DNA from: Haliclona indistincta
Lineage: Eukaryota > Porifera > Demospongiae > Haplosclerida > Chalinidae
Length of the DNA stretch: 64,000 nucleotides
Assembly (NCBI GenBank): GCA_964017065.1
Contig: OZ024784.1
Coordinates: 19,090,905-19,154,904 of the forward strand
Reading direction: 5' to 3'
Positions 46,843 to 56,771 of this stretch are shown here, piece by piece. Position 1 is the first letter of the stretch. Every line of letters begins with the position of its first letter. A program made the position numbers and the translations under genes. The notes under the pieces were generated by a model. The model was not told the DNA's origin. It saw only the letters and a program-made list of their open reading frames with translations, and searched no databases.

Positions 46843-47770
46843 GAAGCACTGTACTTTTCATGTAGAACGGTGGGCCGCTCAACATCTCAACAAAGTAGTC
46901 TAGACTATAGATTATGCATAGGAGAGTGGAACAAATCTGCTTTTGGAAGTGTTGAGTCACTAAACAAAATTCTACGCCGGTGTGAATACTGCATTGCAAA
47001 TTGCATTGGAATGAATATCACTGTACTTTCCATGTAGAACCGTGGGCCGCTCAACATCTCAACAAAGTAGTTTGGACTATAGATTATGCATAGTAGAGTG
47101 GAACAAATCTGCTTTTGGAAGGGTTGAGTCACTCAACAAAATTTTATGCCGGTGTGAATACTGCATTGCAAATTGCATTGGAATGAATATCAATTAGAAG
47201 CACTGTACTTTCCATGTAGAACTGTGGGCTGCTCAACAACTCAACAAAGTAGTTTGGACTATAGATTATGCATAGTAGAGTGGAACAAATGTGCTTTTGG
47301 AAGTGTTGAGTCACTCAACAAATTCTATGCCAGTGTGAATACTGCATTGCAAATTGCATTGGAATGAATATCAATTACAAGCACTGTACTTTCCATGTAG
47401 AACCGTGGGGCGCTCAACATCTCTACAAAGTAGTTTAGACTATAGATTATGCATAGTAGAGTGGAATAAATCTGCTTTTGGAAGTGTTGAGTCACTCAAC
47501 AAAATTCTATGCCAGAGTGAATACTGCATTGCAAATTGCATTGGAATGAATACCAATTAGAAGCACTGTACTTTCCATGTAGAACCGTGGGCCGCTCAAC
47601 AGCTCTACAAAGTAGTTTAGACTATAGATCATGCATAGTAGAGTGGAATAAATTTGCTTTTGGAAGTGTTGAGTCACTCAACAAAATTCTACGCAAGTGT
47701 GAATACTGCATTGCAAATAGCATTGGAATGAATATCAATTAGAAGCACAGTACTTTCCATGTAGAACATT
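46843..47770 (+). repeat. 182-bp satellite, right block (about five copies)
   Basis: Copies start near 46,843, 47,018, 47,196, 47,378, 47,560 and 47,743 (the last partial), 182-183 bp apart in the best-preserved part. Each holds GTTGAGTCACTCAAC or a one-base variant. Overlapping ORFs of about 65 residues are by-products. Confidence 0.95.
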
Positions 47771-48569
47771 GGATCAAAATTCCTCAGGGGGGCGGACATT
47801 GGGTGTAAACCCCTCAGGGGGGCGGACTTATGGTGTATCGTTCTGTTGTTGGAGGTTGCCGCTAATCTTATCTTTGCGGCTCCATATCTCTGAAACTAAG
47901 CCTCTCATGACGATTTGAGCATCAAAACCACAAGAGCCGAAAGATCGATCCTCTTCGTTTCGGTACTTTCGTCGTCTCTAAGGACCACCGGGAAGGTGTA
48001 GAATTTTTTGATTGCTTGCGACTAACTTTTTATGCTTGCTTCAGAGGCGTTGGTTTGCGAGCGTCCGTCCCTCGAACCGTACGACATCAGGTTGTGCGAT
48101 TTTTCTGTCCCCTGGGCCCCAGAATGAAGGTTTGTGAATTTTTAGTTCCTCCACCTCATTTAGTAGCATTTTGTCCTCTCGACATTATAAGTTTTCTTAA
48201 ATGTTATTCAGCAGCGGTGAGACTACAGTGACAAAATGGAACAGTGACACAATGTACAACGAAAACAACGATGATAAAGAGCAGCAATGATTATGAAATG
48301 TCTTGAGTAAATAGAAACAAAAAGTGTATTAGCGTGTGGTGAGGAGAAGGTCTACTTGTTTCGAAGATTATAAACCTTGTCCTGCACCTGCTTTGCATTT
48401 TTGTTAACAATGTTGTGGATAGTAGAAACTTGTGGCACTTGTTCAGTGGTAATTGTTGGGCTTTTCAAATTTCCTGCTCAAATTCTGAGCCCATCGCCTC
48501 TATTGCTGATTCAGTGAACCCCTTTTGGGTCGCTGAGCATTTTGCAGTCGTCCCTTGATGCACATTGCT
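47771..48569. other. No gene seen; two GGGGGGCGGAC motifs
   Basis: CCTCAGGGGGGCGGAC occurs twice (about 47,781 and 47,812), 31 bp apart. The rest shows no feature I can support; a 71-residue ORF at 48,016-48,231 has no recognisable domain. Confidence 0.4.
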
Positions 48570-48875
48570 CTATAAAAGCAGTTGCTCCAGCTTTGCCAGC
48601 GTCGGTAAATTGGGCAGGTTGTACTGTTTTGCAAGGGTTTTTAGTAAGCCTGAATAGTGACCAAGAGACTTGCCGCATGAGGTTATAATTAGGAGTACCA
48701 CCTCTGCATTCTGTGAGGTGGTAGGAATATTTGGTTGGATGTTGCGCATATAGCAGGTAAGGAACTGGCCGTCTGTCTCACTGAAGACAAGCAGTGCTGC
48801 AACATGAGAACGCCCAGAACGTCCAAATGAAAGAATATTAGTTGGGCAACATTTTGGGCAAATTTTAAGAATGCA
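48570..48875 (-). pseudogene. C-terminal fragment of an unknown protein
   Basis: An open frame of about 100 codons on the minus strand without an in-frame start reads ILKICPKCCPTNILSFGRSG, then RSHVAALLVFSETDGQFLTC and TLAKQYNLPNLPTLAKLEQL up to a stop at 48,570-48,572. The CPKCC cluster suggests a zinc-binding edge. An upstream stop breaks the frame. I do not recognise the family; it may be transposon-derived. Confidence 0.35.
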
Positions 48876-49202
48876 ATATCATGCTGGACTAGTTTGGTAG
48901 GAAATTAAGCAAGAGGGACAGAAAGCCATGTCTCTTTTTTGAACAATGCATGCAATTAAGGTGAAAAAAGTGCGTGTACTCTTTGGACAATTCTGAAACA
49001 GATTTTGAAAAAACCTGGAGGCCACACCCTTTTATAAGCTTTAATTTGTCAAATCATTGTACGTATGTCCCTCTGAAGTTGTATCTGGGGAGTGTGAGAA
49101 TGCTCATAAGTGTGAGAGGTTTCTACTGTTGAATAATTATAGTCGTACACTAATCACTATTTGAATCTCTATGGCTTCTCTGAAAGGGACATTCTGTCCC
49201 TA
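48876..49202. other. AT-rich stretch, nothing recognised
   Basis: No ORF, repeat or element end is seen before the transposon target site. Confidence 0.5.
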
Positions 49203-49400
49203 TTAAGGTGTGTCCACACCTGAACTGGATTCGAACCGGTTTGCAAACCGAATAGACCCATTGCGCGTGACGTCACGAATGACGTAATACTTACTCATAG
49301 TTTCCTGTCGCCGGTTGTCGGCCATATTGGATGACAGGTGGAGTTAATCTTAGCGCGCGCACGTACGAATTGTACTACTGCACTGTTTCTGCACTCCACA

Positions 49401-51446
49401 ATGCCAAACTTCTGCGCTGTTTCGGGTTGCTCCAGTCGTGCAGGCCGAGATAAATTAAGTTTTTATAGATTACCCACCGTGTCTACTTGCTTTGGAGAGA
49501 AAACTTTTGAGCTGAGTCAACGGAGAAGAGAAGTATGGATAGCAAGGATCCGGCGCGGCAACTTCCAGCCGAATTCTAGCACTCGCGTCTGTTCTAAGCA
49601 CTTCATAGGAGGTGAATAAGTGATTAGTTTATAATACAGACCATTACACTGTATAAACTTGAAATGATAGGCAAGCCATCTCTGCTGTATGACGAGATGA
49701 ATCCAGATTGGGCACCCTGTCTCAACCTTGGTTATGCTAACGATTACAGCTCAGATTCTACTTTGAATAGATACAGACGAGCTCAGAAGAGAAAAACCAG
49801 CTATCAGGTAAACTTGGTTGAGTGTAATATTATAGTCTATTATGCATGCACCTTCACTTGTATAGTTAGAGCCGCCTGCACGACCACCAGCTAAATTACC
49901 AGCACATGAATTGCCAGAGCAAGCTGAACAACCACCACATACCTGCAGTAGTCCAGATCAATATGATGATACAGAATTAGAGCAAGCTGAACAACCACCA
50001 CATACATGCAGTAGTCCAAATCAAGCTGAACAACCACTACATACCTGCAGTAGTCCAACAGAATTACCAGAGCAAGCTGAACAACCACCACATACATGCA
50101 GTAGTCCAAATCGGCAAGCTGAACAACCACCACATACCTGCAGTAGTCCAGATCAACATGATACAGAATTACCAGAGCAAGCTGAACAACCACCACATAC
50201 CTGCAGTAGTCCAGATCAACATGATGATACAGAATTACCAGAGCAAGCTGAACAACCACCACATACATGCAGTAGTCCAGATCAACATGATACAGAATTA
50301 CCAGAACTCGAGTCGCCTAACACAATAGGTTGTCAAACGGAAGTCAAGTCTATTGATGTAGTGCAGAGGGATGAGTTTGAGAAGGTGAAGAATGAGCATG
50401 AGATGATGAAAGATGAGTATGAGAAGATGAAAGTTGAACTAGAGCTGTGCAGAAGTGAATTCAAAAACTTTGTAATACTGAGTGCGCAGAGTGAGGTAGA
50501 GATGCTTAAGATACATTCATTGAGCCATGGTCGTAAGGCATTTAACGAAGACTACTTTCAAAACGACGATGGTAAAGTTAGATTTTTTACTGGCCTTACT
50601 GACTGGGATATTTTAGACAAACTTGACAAGTTTGTGAATCCGTTTTTGAATAGGCATGATTGTCTGACACCATTCCAGCAACTAGCATTAACACTCATGC
50701 GGTTACGCTTAGGAAGTCTGGGTCCTGAATTAGGGTACCATTTTGGGATCCATCCATCAACTGTCTGTAGAATATTCTCTGATGTAATCGAAGTTTTATA
50801 CGTTCGTCTCAAGTTTCTGATTGTGTGGCCAGAAAGAGAAATACTACGAAAAACTCTTCCAATGGATTTCCGAAAGAACTGCCCCAACTGTGTCGCAATC
50901 ATCGATTGTTTTGAAATTTTCATTGACCGTCCCAGTGATAACTTTGCACAAGCCCAAACATATTCATCATACAAACACCATAACACATCTAAATTTCTTA
51001 TAAGTGTTACACCTCAGGGCAGTGTCAGCTATATTTCTAGTGGATGGGGTGGAAGGACAAGTGATAAGTACATCACAGAAAATTCATCACTGCTTTGTAA
51101 GCTCATGCCAGGTGACAAGATACTAGCAGATCGTGGTTTTGACATACAGGATAGTGTAGGGCTGCACATGGCTACTATCACAATGCCAGCCTTCACCAAG
51201 GGAAGAAGTCAACTCGATGCTATAGAAGTTGAACAAAGTAGAACAGTATCGAATTTACGAATACATGTGGAACGTATTATTGGCAATATTAGGAAAAAAT
51301 ATCAGATTCTAGGAGGAAGCACACAAATACCAATGGATTTCCTGATTTCACGTCCAAAGCTGAACAATCAAACTCTACTGGACATGATAGTCACTGTGTG
51401 TTGCACATTTAACAACATGTGTAATTCTGTCGTACCATTTAATTGA
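49401..51446 (+). CDS. Transposase with THAP finger and DDE_Tnp_4 nuclease
   Basis: Exon 1 (49,401 to about 49,611) encodes a C2CH THAP DNA-binding domain, [15 protein letters not shown] ... VCSKHF. An intron of about 50 bp follows. Exon 2 (about 49,663-49,806) encodes [20 protein letters not shown]. An intron of about 60 bp ends TGTATAG, and the last exon (from about 49,867) carries a repeated Gln/Pro-rich linker, a Lys/Glu coiled coil (near 50,350-50,470) and the DDE_Tnp_4 nuclease. The likely catalytic residues are Asp in VAIIDC, Asp in ILADRGF and Glu in [16 protein letters not shown] helix-turn-helix-like segment ([20 protein letters not shown]) precedes it. The reading frame is intact, so the enzyme may be functional. 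It acts in the nucleus on the element's own ends. The stop lies 31 bp from the convergent YqaJ gene's stop. Confidence 0.88.
49911..50305 (+). repeat. In-frame coding minisatellite in the transposase
   Basis: About seven units coding [20 protein letters not shown] or shortened versions (spacers QYDDTE, N, T, NRQ, QHD) separate the THAP part from the nuclease. Unit length varies by multiples of three, so the frame is kept. Confidence 0.9.
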
Positions 51447-51477
51447 TAAAGCTTAATAATAGCCCAAGTCATTTTTA

Positions 51478-53606
51478 CTATGATTTGAGTGATTTACTGT
51501 TCTTACAAAGTTTGCGACAGTCTGGACAGTACCATTTAGCTGTTCTGGGAAAGCTTTTGAGCTTCAGGCACTCCAAATGAAACCACTTGTATTTGCAGTT
51601 GTCACCGTCACATCCCACCATTTTGTCATCCTCTTCTTGTTGGCAATAACAATACAATTCAGAGGCTATATGTCAGAGCTTGGGCAGCTGCTAGATGTAG
51701 CATCAATGTTAGCTGGAGAACTAGTTCGTGCTGAAGAATCTAACACGGTAGAACTTGTGCACTCTCGTGGTGGTCGGGAAAACCATCGCCCAATAAGCTC
51801 TGGCAAAACTGCCACTTTAAAAAAATGCTTCACTTTGATCAATTTCTCTTCCATAAATGTGGAGTCTGGTGTGATGCGCTCTACATGCAGATCTTTCTTT
51901 GTTAAGACCACAAAGTCACAATAGGGTAATCCAGTACAATACAACTGAGCTTGAACCTACGATATTAATTTTAATATAATAATTTATAAACTGACAATGG
52001 TTATTTACCTGATAGTAGTAAGAATGATCTCTCTTCAAAGCCATTTTCCCATTGTCAAGGACATGTAGGCAGAATGTGTGGTCCTCAGCAGCTGTCTGCA
52101 TATCGTCATCTTTATGACAGTAAGGACACTACATATACAGATTTGTACATTTCTTGCATAAATTGTCAAACTGGGTGTTATACCTTAACTTCACATATTC
52201 CTGATCCACAGCAATTACATGTAACCATTGCGTCAGGTGATGCACCAAAGTAAGGAAGTACGGGACTGATGAAAAGACCGGAAGAAGAAACACAAACTTG
52301 GTCATGAGAGGAAGCTTTACTATAACGTAATAGGGCATCTTTTTCATGTTGACACCCATATGACGTAGCAGCAGATTTAAAACGAAATTTTTCAGGGTGG
52401 CAAATATTCATAATCAAACTCAATGATGGATTGGCTGGATCAGTGCAGCAAACACTCTTGAATCTCGAAGCAGTTACTCTTCCTGCTCGTAACCTAAACC
52501 ATATACGGCTGCTTGACTGTTCTTTGGTAATCATCTCAGCTGCTTTGCATTGTGCAGTTACTTCAGTTTTGTCTGCTTGCTCAAGTAACTCATAATAGCT
52601 CAATGATAAGTTTTCTGGCTTATATAAGTCTGTGAGAACTTGAGGTAGCTCTGAACTTAGAGCATCAGGAACAAACTTATCACAGTATCCTGGAAGTACA
52701 GAGAGAACTGCTGGTTTTGCCTTACTACAAGAGGCCAAGGAGTCTAGAAATTGCTTCTGTTCTTCATCAGTTGGAACAGCGACTTCTCTATGTTTGCTGG
52801 TACATTTGGTTTTATCAGCTGCTGATGAACAGTTGCCTTTTGGTAGCTGGCTAGAGGAAGATACACTTGGAATGGTACCTTTCTGACGCTTGTTACTGGA
52901 GGTAGATTTGTCACCTATTTGACGTTTGTTAGTTGCTGCTGCAGATTTCGTCTTCTTGCCAATAAACTCAATCGAATTAATTGGAGAAAAGGGAACAGAG
53001 CGAATGGGTGGTGGCATTACCCAGTATGCCTTCTTTTGAGTCACACTTAATGATTCTCTTTTCTCGACACCAACTGCTATTAGCCACAACAGTGTTGCAA
53101 CGTGAGAGCATGTCTCTCCCAAGCCAGCAGTGCAATTGCAATGAGCTGCCAGCAACCGTCCATTTGTCATGCTGATGAACCATGGGACTAGCGGCTTCTC
53201 ACTCATTTTTTGAGAATGATTAACCTGCAGAATAGTATTAATTCAAAATAATTATAAGTGTAGACAAAGTAACAGTACAATCATGTACCTTGCCGATCAC
53301 GATTCTCTTGTCTCCAGCTTCTTTCACCATCACCATCCTCACCCACCCTTGGACAAAATGTCGATAGGAATCGATACTCTTGTAATTGAGCATGTCTTTT
53401 TCAGAGTAAGGACTAGGAGTCAGTATAAGGTACATGCAGGCATGAACATGAGTAACGGCGGGCCAAAGATCGAGATCGTCACTCCAACCATCCTTCGTTA
53501 TTTCATATGGATCGATGCCATCTATCAACTGCAACTTTTCTCTATATCTTGCTTTTGCTGAGTCACTAGTCAAGCTAGTGTAGTAGCCCGGGTTTAGCGC
53601 AGCCAT
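51478..53606 (-). CDS. SWIM zinc finger / YqaJ exonuclease / PHD finger protein
   Basis: Second gene of the transposon. Exon 1 (about 53,285-53,606) starts MAALNPGYYTSLTSDSAKAR. The main exon has the SWIM motif CNCTAGLGETCSH, a low-complexity Lys/Ser linker and a YqaJ/lambda-exonuclease-like domain: SRIWFRLRAGRVTASRFKSV, YGCQHEKDALLRY, then PYFGASPDAMV ... GICEVK with the D...ExK metal ligands, continuing CPYCHKDD in the next exon. A further exon (DFVVLTKKDLHVERI) ends at a stop at about 51,666. A PHD finger (LYCYCQQ ... MVGCDGDNCKYKWFHLECLK ... WYCPDCRKL) follows at 51,478-51,657 but in another frame. Either a short unseen intron joins it (an acceptor-like ACATATAG lies at the junction) or a frameshift removed the PHD. 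The protein is thought to assist transposition; this role is inferred. Confidence 0.8.
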
Positions 53607-54326
53607 TGCCCGTTACGCGCGTTTGTGGGATGTCGTCCAATATGGCGGCGTAGTAACCGTTGCTAGTGCGTTACTCCCGTTAGATAGGCGGGGCCTAGTC
53701 TGTGACGTGGCATGCAATGGGTCTATTGATCGATGCGAATCGAAATCGCATTCAATGCGCATTCATCGCGTCCACACTACTAGTAGTACTACTGTCGAAG
53801 CGGTTTCAACATGCATGTTTGCACATGATAGTCACGCGTATACCAACACAGGATGGCGGTACCGCGAACTGCACTAGCTGTGCTGTTCTTTCTATGGATG
53901 GCTCTCAGGCGCACTCGAACGCCCAGTGTTTCGCGTAGGATGCTGAGGGAAAGAGCTCATGCACGAGCACGGAGAAGACGAACGTAAGCATACTACAGCG
54001 CCTAGTATTCGCCTAACAGCGCCCAGTATGGACCTAACAGCGCCCAGTAAAGCCAGTATTCGTGGCGGTCTGGCAGACTAGTAGCAAGTAGATAGACTGG
54101 CAGACAACTCCGCCTCGATCAGTCACATGATAGAGCAAACCGCACCTCGTTTCTGGCCGTATGCGCAAAGCGCAATTGCGCGATCCGGATCGAAACCACC
54201 TCTGGAGGTGGATTGAGCTGAATCCGGATTCGAACCGGATTAGCCAATGCGCATTAGGTGTGGACGCAGTCAATGCGCATTCGATCCGGATCGAATGCGC
54301 ATTCACTACATAGTGTGGACACACCT
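53607..54326. other. Right subterminal region of the transposon
   Basis: GC-rich and non-coding. It holds the YqaJ gene's presumed promoter, an internal near-copy of the end (CGTCCACACTA at about 53,768-53,778), repeated AATGCGCATT palindromes, and at 54,002-54,062 the motif AGTATTCGCCTAACAGCGCC shared with the foldback in PRKDC. Confidence 0.6.
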
Positions 54327-54329
54327 TTA

Positions 54330-54875
54330 GTTACAAAATTTTGTTTTTGCAGAATGGTGGCCACACCAATAACAGATAGAACTACAATAAAAGTTGACAC
54401 CAGGTTGCAAGTATAATTTTTATGCCTCGGTGGGCGGAGCCACGGGGCATACGGTAGTCTGTTTGTGTATGTATGTATGTATGTACCTGTCTGTCTGTCT
54501 GTCGGCAGGATTTCTGGTCGCTCGCTGAAAACTAAGTGCTGAAACGAGCAACACAAGATAAAGTCAATATTTGCTTGAAAATGAATTGTAAGGATTTTGG
54601 TTATAAGGCTCTGTTCGTGAGTTACCTCATCACCTGGTTAAGTTTTGTAGGCGCACGCTGAAAGTTAAGCTCTGAAACTAGCAATGCAAGTAGAACACGG
54701 TATTATCTCGCTTTCGATCATGTGAAAACTTCATACGAAGCTTAGTTCATGGGTTATGGCGCAATTGGCTCCCTCGCGATTTATCATGGCTGTTGCTGGC
54801 GATCAGGAGTTCTTCAAGAGATTTGTACTCTTTATAAAATTGTTTATTCAATGGTAGACTTCCCCGATGCTCCCA
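54330..54875. other. Repeat-derived spacer with TATG and CTGT runs
   Basis: GCCTCGGTGGGCGGAGCCAC at about 54,424 is followed by (TATG)n and (CTGT)n runs. Two related segments, CGCTGAAAACTAAGTGCTGA (54,522) and CGCTGAAAGTTAAGCTCTGA (54,656), lie about 134 bp apart. It looks like part of a dispersed repeat; no gene is seen. Confidence 0.45.
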
Positions 54876-55076
54876 TGTGTTTTGATTCTAGTCCGTATTC
54901 TACCAGATCACACCATTCCCTGAGCATCGATCGCCAGCTATCAATCTAAATCTAATCAATTCTCCGGTTCTTTTTTCCTTCTTCAACTAAACTTTGGAAC
55001 AGTTTAAGTTATGATGTTGTTTCTTTATCTAACTTTTCGTCTTTTAAAAAATGTACCAAACTTTAATTTTTGTGCT
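54876..55076 (+). pseudogene. Degraded 3' end of a LINE reverse-transcriptase ORF
   Basis: One frame reads SPYSTRSHHSLSIDRQLSI, two stops, then FFFPSSTKLWNSLSYDVVSL and SNFSSFKKCTKL before a stop. The order basic/Ser-rich, FFP-x3-K-LWNSL, then SFK near the end is that of the C-terminus of CR1/L2-like non-LTR retrotransposon proteins. The in-frame stops show it is dead. Confidence 0.55.
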
Positions 55077-56255
55077 GTGTGGTACTGTATACTTATAATT
55101 TTTATTGTAATTTTTTTTGTTATTTGGGGTGCATACCTTGTGTTAGCATTTTTTTGCTATTGTATGTATCCAGGCTTATGCCAAATACTAAATAAAAAAA
55201 GGCAAAGCTATCCACAGTTGACTACCTAGAAGCTGATAGGTTAGAATTTCACTACAGGATAGCAGCGCAGGTCCAGAGAAATTGTGTAAGCAAGCTATGG
55301 AAGCTATCTTGCTCATGTTCAGTATGCATGGGCAGTACTGAACATTGTAGACACGCCCAGTTGAATTGTGGTCAGCTGATTGGCTTCAGCTGATTGCATA
55401 ACTATTGCTTTGTGATTGCTGTACAGAAAGGTATAATACCTGCAGTTACTGTGTATGTCAAATGTTCCACTGAGGCATCTGCACCTTTGGTGCCTAGTTT
55501 TAGTACTGTTATAGTGATTTGAAACTGTCCTTTATAGTTATGCCAGCAAGATGAATTATATGAGCTGGCCACACCCTATTGAAAATAATGATTGTGAATA
55601 TTATTTATGAGGGTGAATTTCTACTAGGTTTCTTTGGCAATGTTACTGTCCTTTTTTAATGTTATCATGTGGTCAAGTGGAGTGTATTTAACATCCATTT
55701 GTAGGGTTTATGAAAGTAATTGTAATCATGAGGGTTGTTTTCTTTGTCCATTGTACCCAAAACAAATTGTGCTAATGTCTCTTGAAGGAATGTAGAAATT
55801 GGCGTATGCTGATGATAGGTGAGTCTATGGTAAATGTAATGAAGCAATTAATATTTATGAGAGCCACTAGATCATGACATTTTTGAAAGGTTCCCTAGAT
55901 GGCTGTCCCTGTAAGCCACACTAATAGGACCAACTTTGATGAGTTGTACTCTTGATGAGGTGTTAAATGGTGTTAATAAGAATCACCAGGGCAGCAACCA
56001 CAAAGAGATCCCAGCTGAAACCCAAAGGAATTTGTCCCTGTAAGATAGACAATTTAATTTTAATACTTGGGAAATGGGAGGGAAAAGCATTAAGTGGGCA
56101 CCAAAATTTTGTAAACGTAGCAGGGCAGAAGCATAGTATTTTTTAATGAGATATCCCAACTGATTGTGTGTCCTTCCAAGTTATGAAATTGTAACTAATA
56201 ATTTGATTGGATGGTTAATTAAAATAGAAAAGAATCTGCAAGATAATCAATTGTC
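55077..56255. other. AT-rich non-coding stretch
   Basis: No ORF with similarity, no clear tandem repeat or element end. An AATAAAAAAAGG run lies near 55,190, just downstream of the LINE fragment, and may be its 3' tail. Confidence 0.45.
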
Positions 56256-56307
56256 AGGGTATAATGGGAAAATTTGGGTATAAAATTTCATATGCCCCTT
56301 TTGAATG

Positions 56308-56512
56308 TGTAGTATCTATCTGGCTCCGTTCTGACTGAACCATTGTTTGATTGTTTGTCTTGTAAAGTCATTGTAAAGTCACAAAGCTCCTGTCATATCA
56401 TGTAACTCCTACTGTGTGTATAAATGCATTGTAAGTATGTTGTTGGTTCAGTTCGGATCCAAGATACTTTGGTACACTGTTGCGATACGGGTTGTAGCGC
56501 TAATACACTACA
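56308..56512 (+). repeat. 5' LTR of the gypsy element
   Basis: Starts TGTAG and ends CTACA. Contains TATAAATGCATTG (about 56,419), a possible TATA box for the element's promoter. Confidence 0.95.
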
Positions 56513-56514
56513 AT

Positions 56515-56529
56515 TTGGCGACAAGGATC
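56515..56529 (+). promoter_or_regulatory. Candidate primer binding site
   Basis: TTGGCGACAAGGATC begins three bases after the LTR and contains the TGG complementary to a tRNA CCA end. I cannot say which tRNA. Confidence 0.6.
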
Positions 56530-56771
56530 ATCCGGACCTGCTACTGTGGCAGCAGCATTCCCTACTCTCGGCACTAAACCAGCCGGCTGTCCAGGAGCCC
56601 CGACGCCCTCGGCTGGCCGGGGGGACAGAGTCCAGCAGTTGGCTGGTGTGGTGCTGACCTTTTGTTTTGGCAAAGATCTTGCCCTGGTTACAGGGCCGCT
56701 AAAGGCGAGCTGTTGCATCATTTTTGTTTTCTCCGCATTCTCTCTGTTTCTTCTAGTCTTAGGATACTGAG

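Larger units (their letters stand above)
49206..54326. mobile_element. ISL2EU/IS4EU-type DNA transposon, 5.1 kb
   Basis: Perfect 14-bp terminal inverted repeat AGGTGTGTCCACAC is flanked by TTA on both sides (49,203-49,205 and 54,327-54,329). Subterminal GGATTCGAACCGG occurs near both ends, and ATAGACCCATTGC near the left end is inverted at about 53,716-53,728. The element encodes two convergent multi-exon genes, a THAP-DDE transposase and a SWIM/YqaJ/PHD protein, the gene pair known for ISL2EU elements. The 3-bp TWA-like duplication resembles that of Harbinger elements. Confidence 0.88.

Noticed and set aside
47173..47742. Three overlapping ORFs of 64-68 codons with similar sequence (MHWNEYQL...)
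   Set aside because: They are frames through successive copies of the 182-bp satellite; the unit is not a multiple of three and has no protein-like conservation pattern.
49225..49245. tRNA B-box-like GGATTCGAACCGG near both ends of the ISL2EU-type element
   Set aside because: No A-box, no cloverleaf can be drawn, and it lies in the subterminal repeat of the transposon.
49891..50268. 125-codon antisense ORF over the transposase linker
   Set aside because: Mirror of the in-frame coding repeat on the plus strand.
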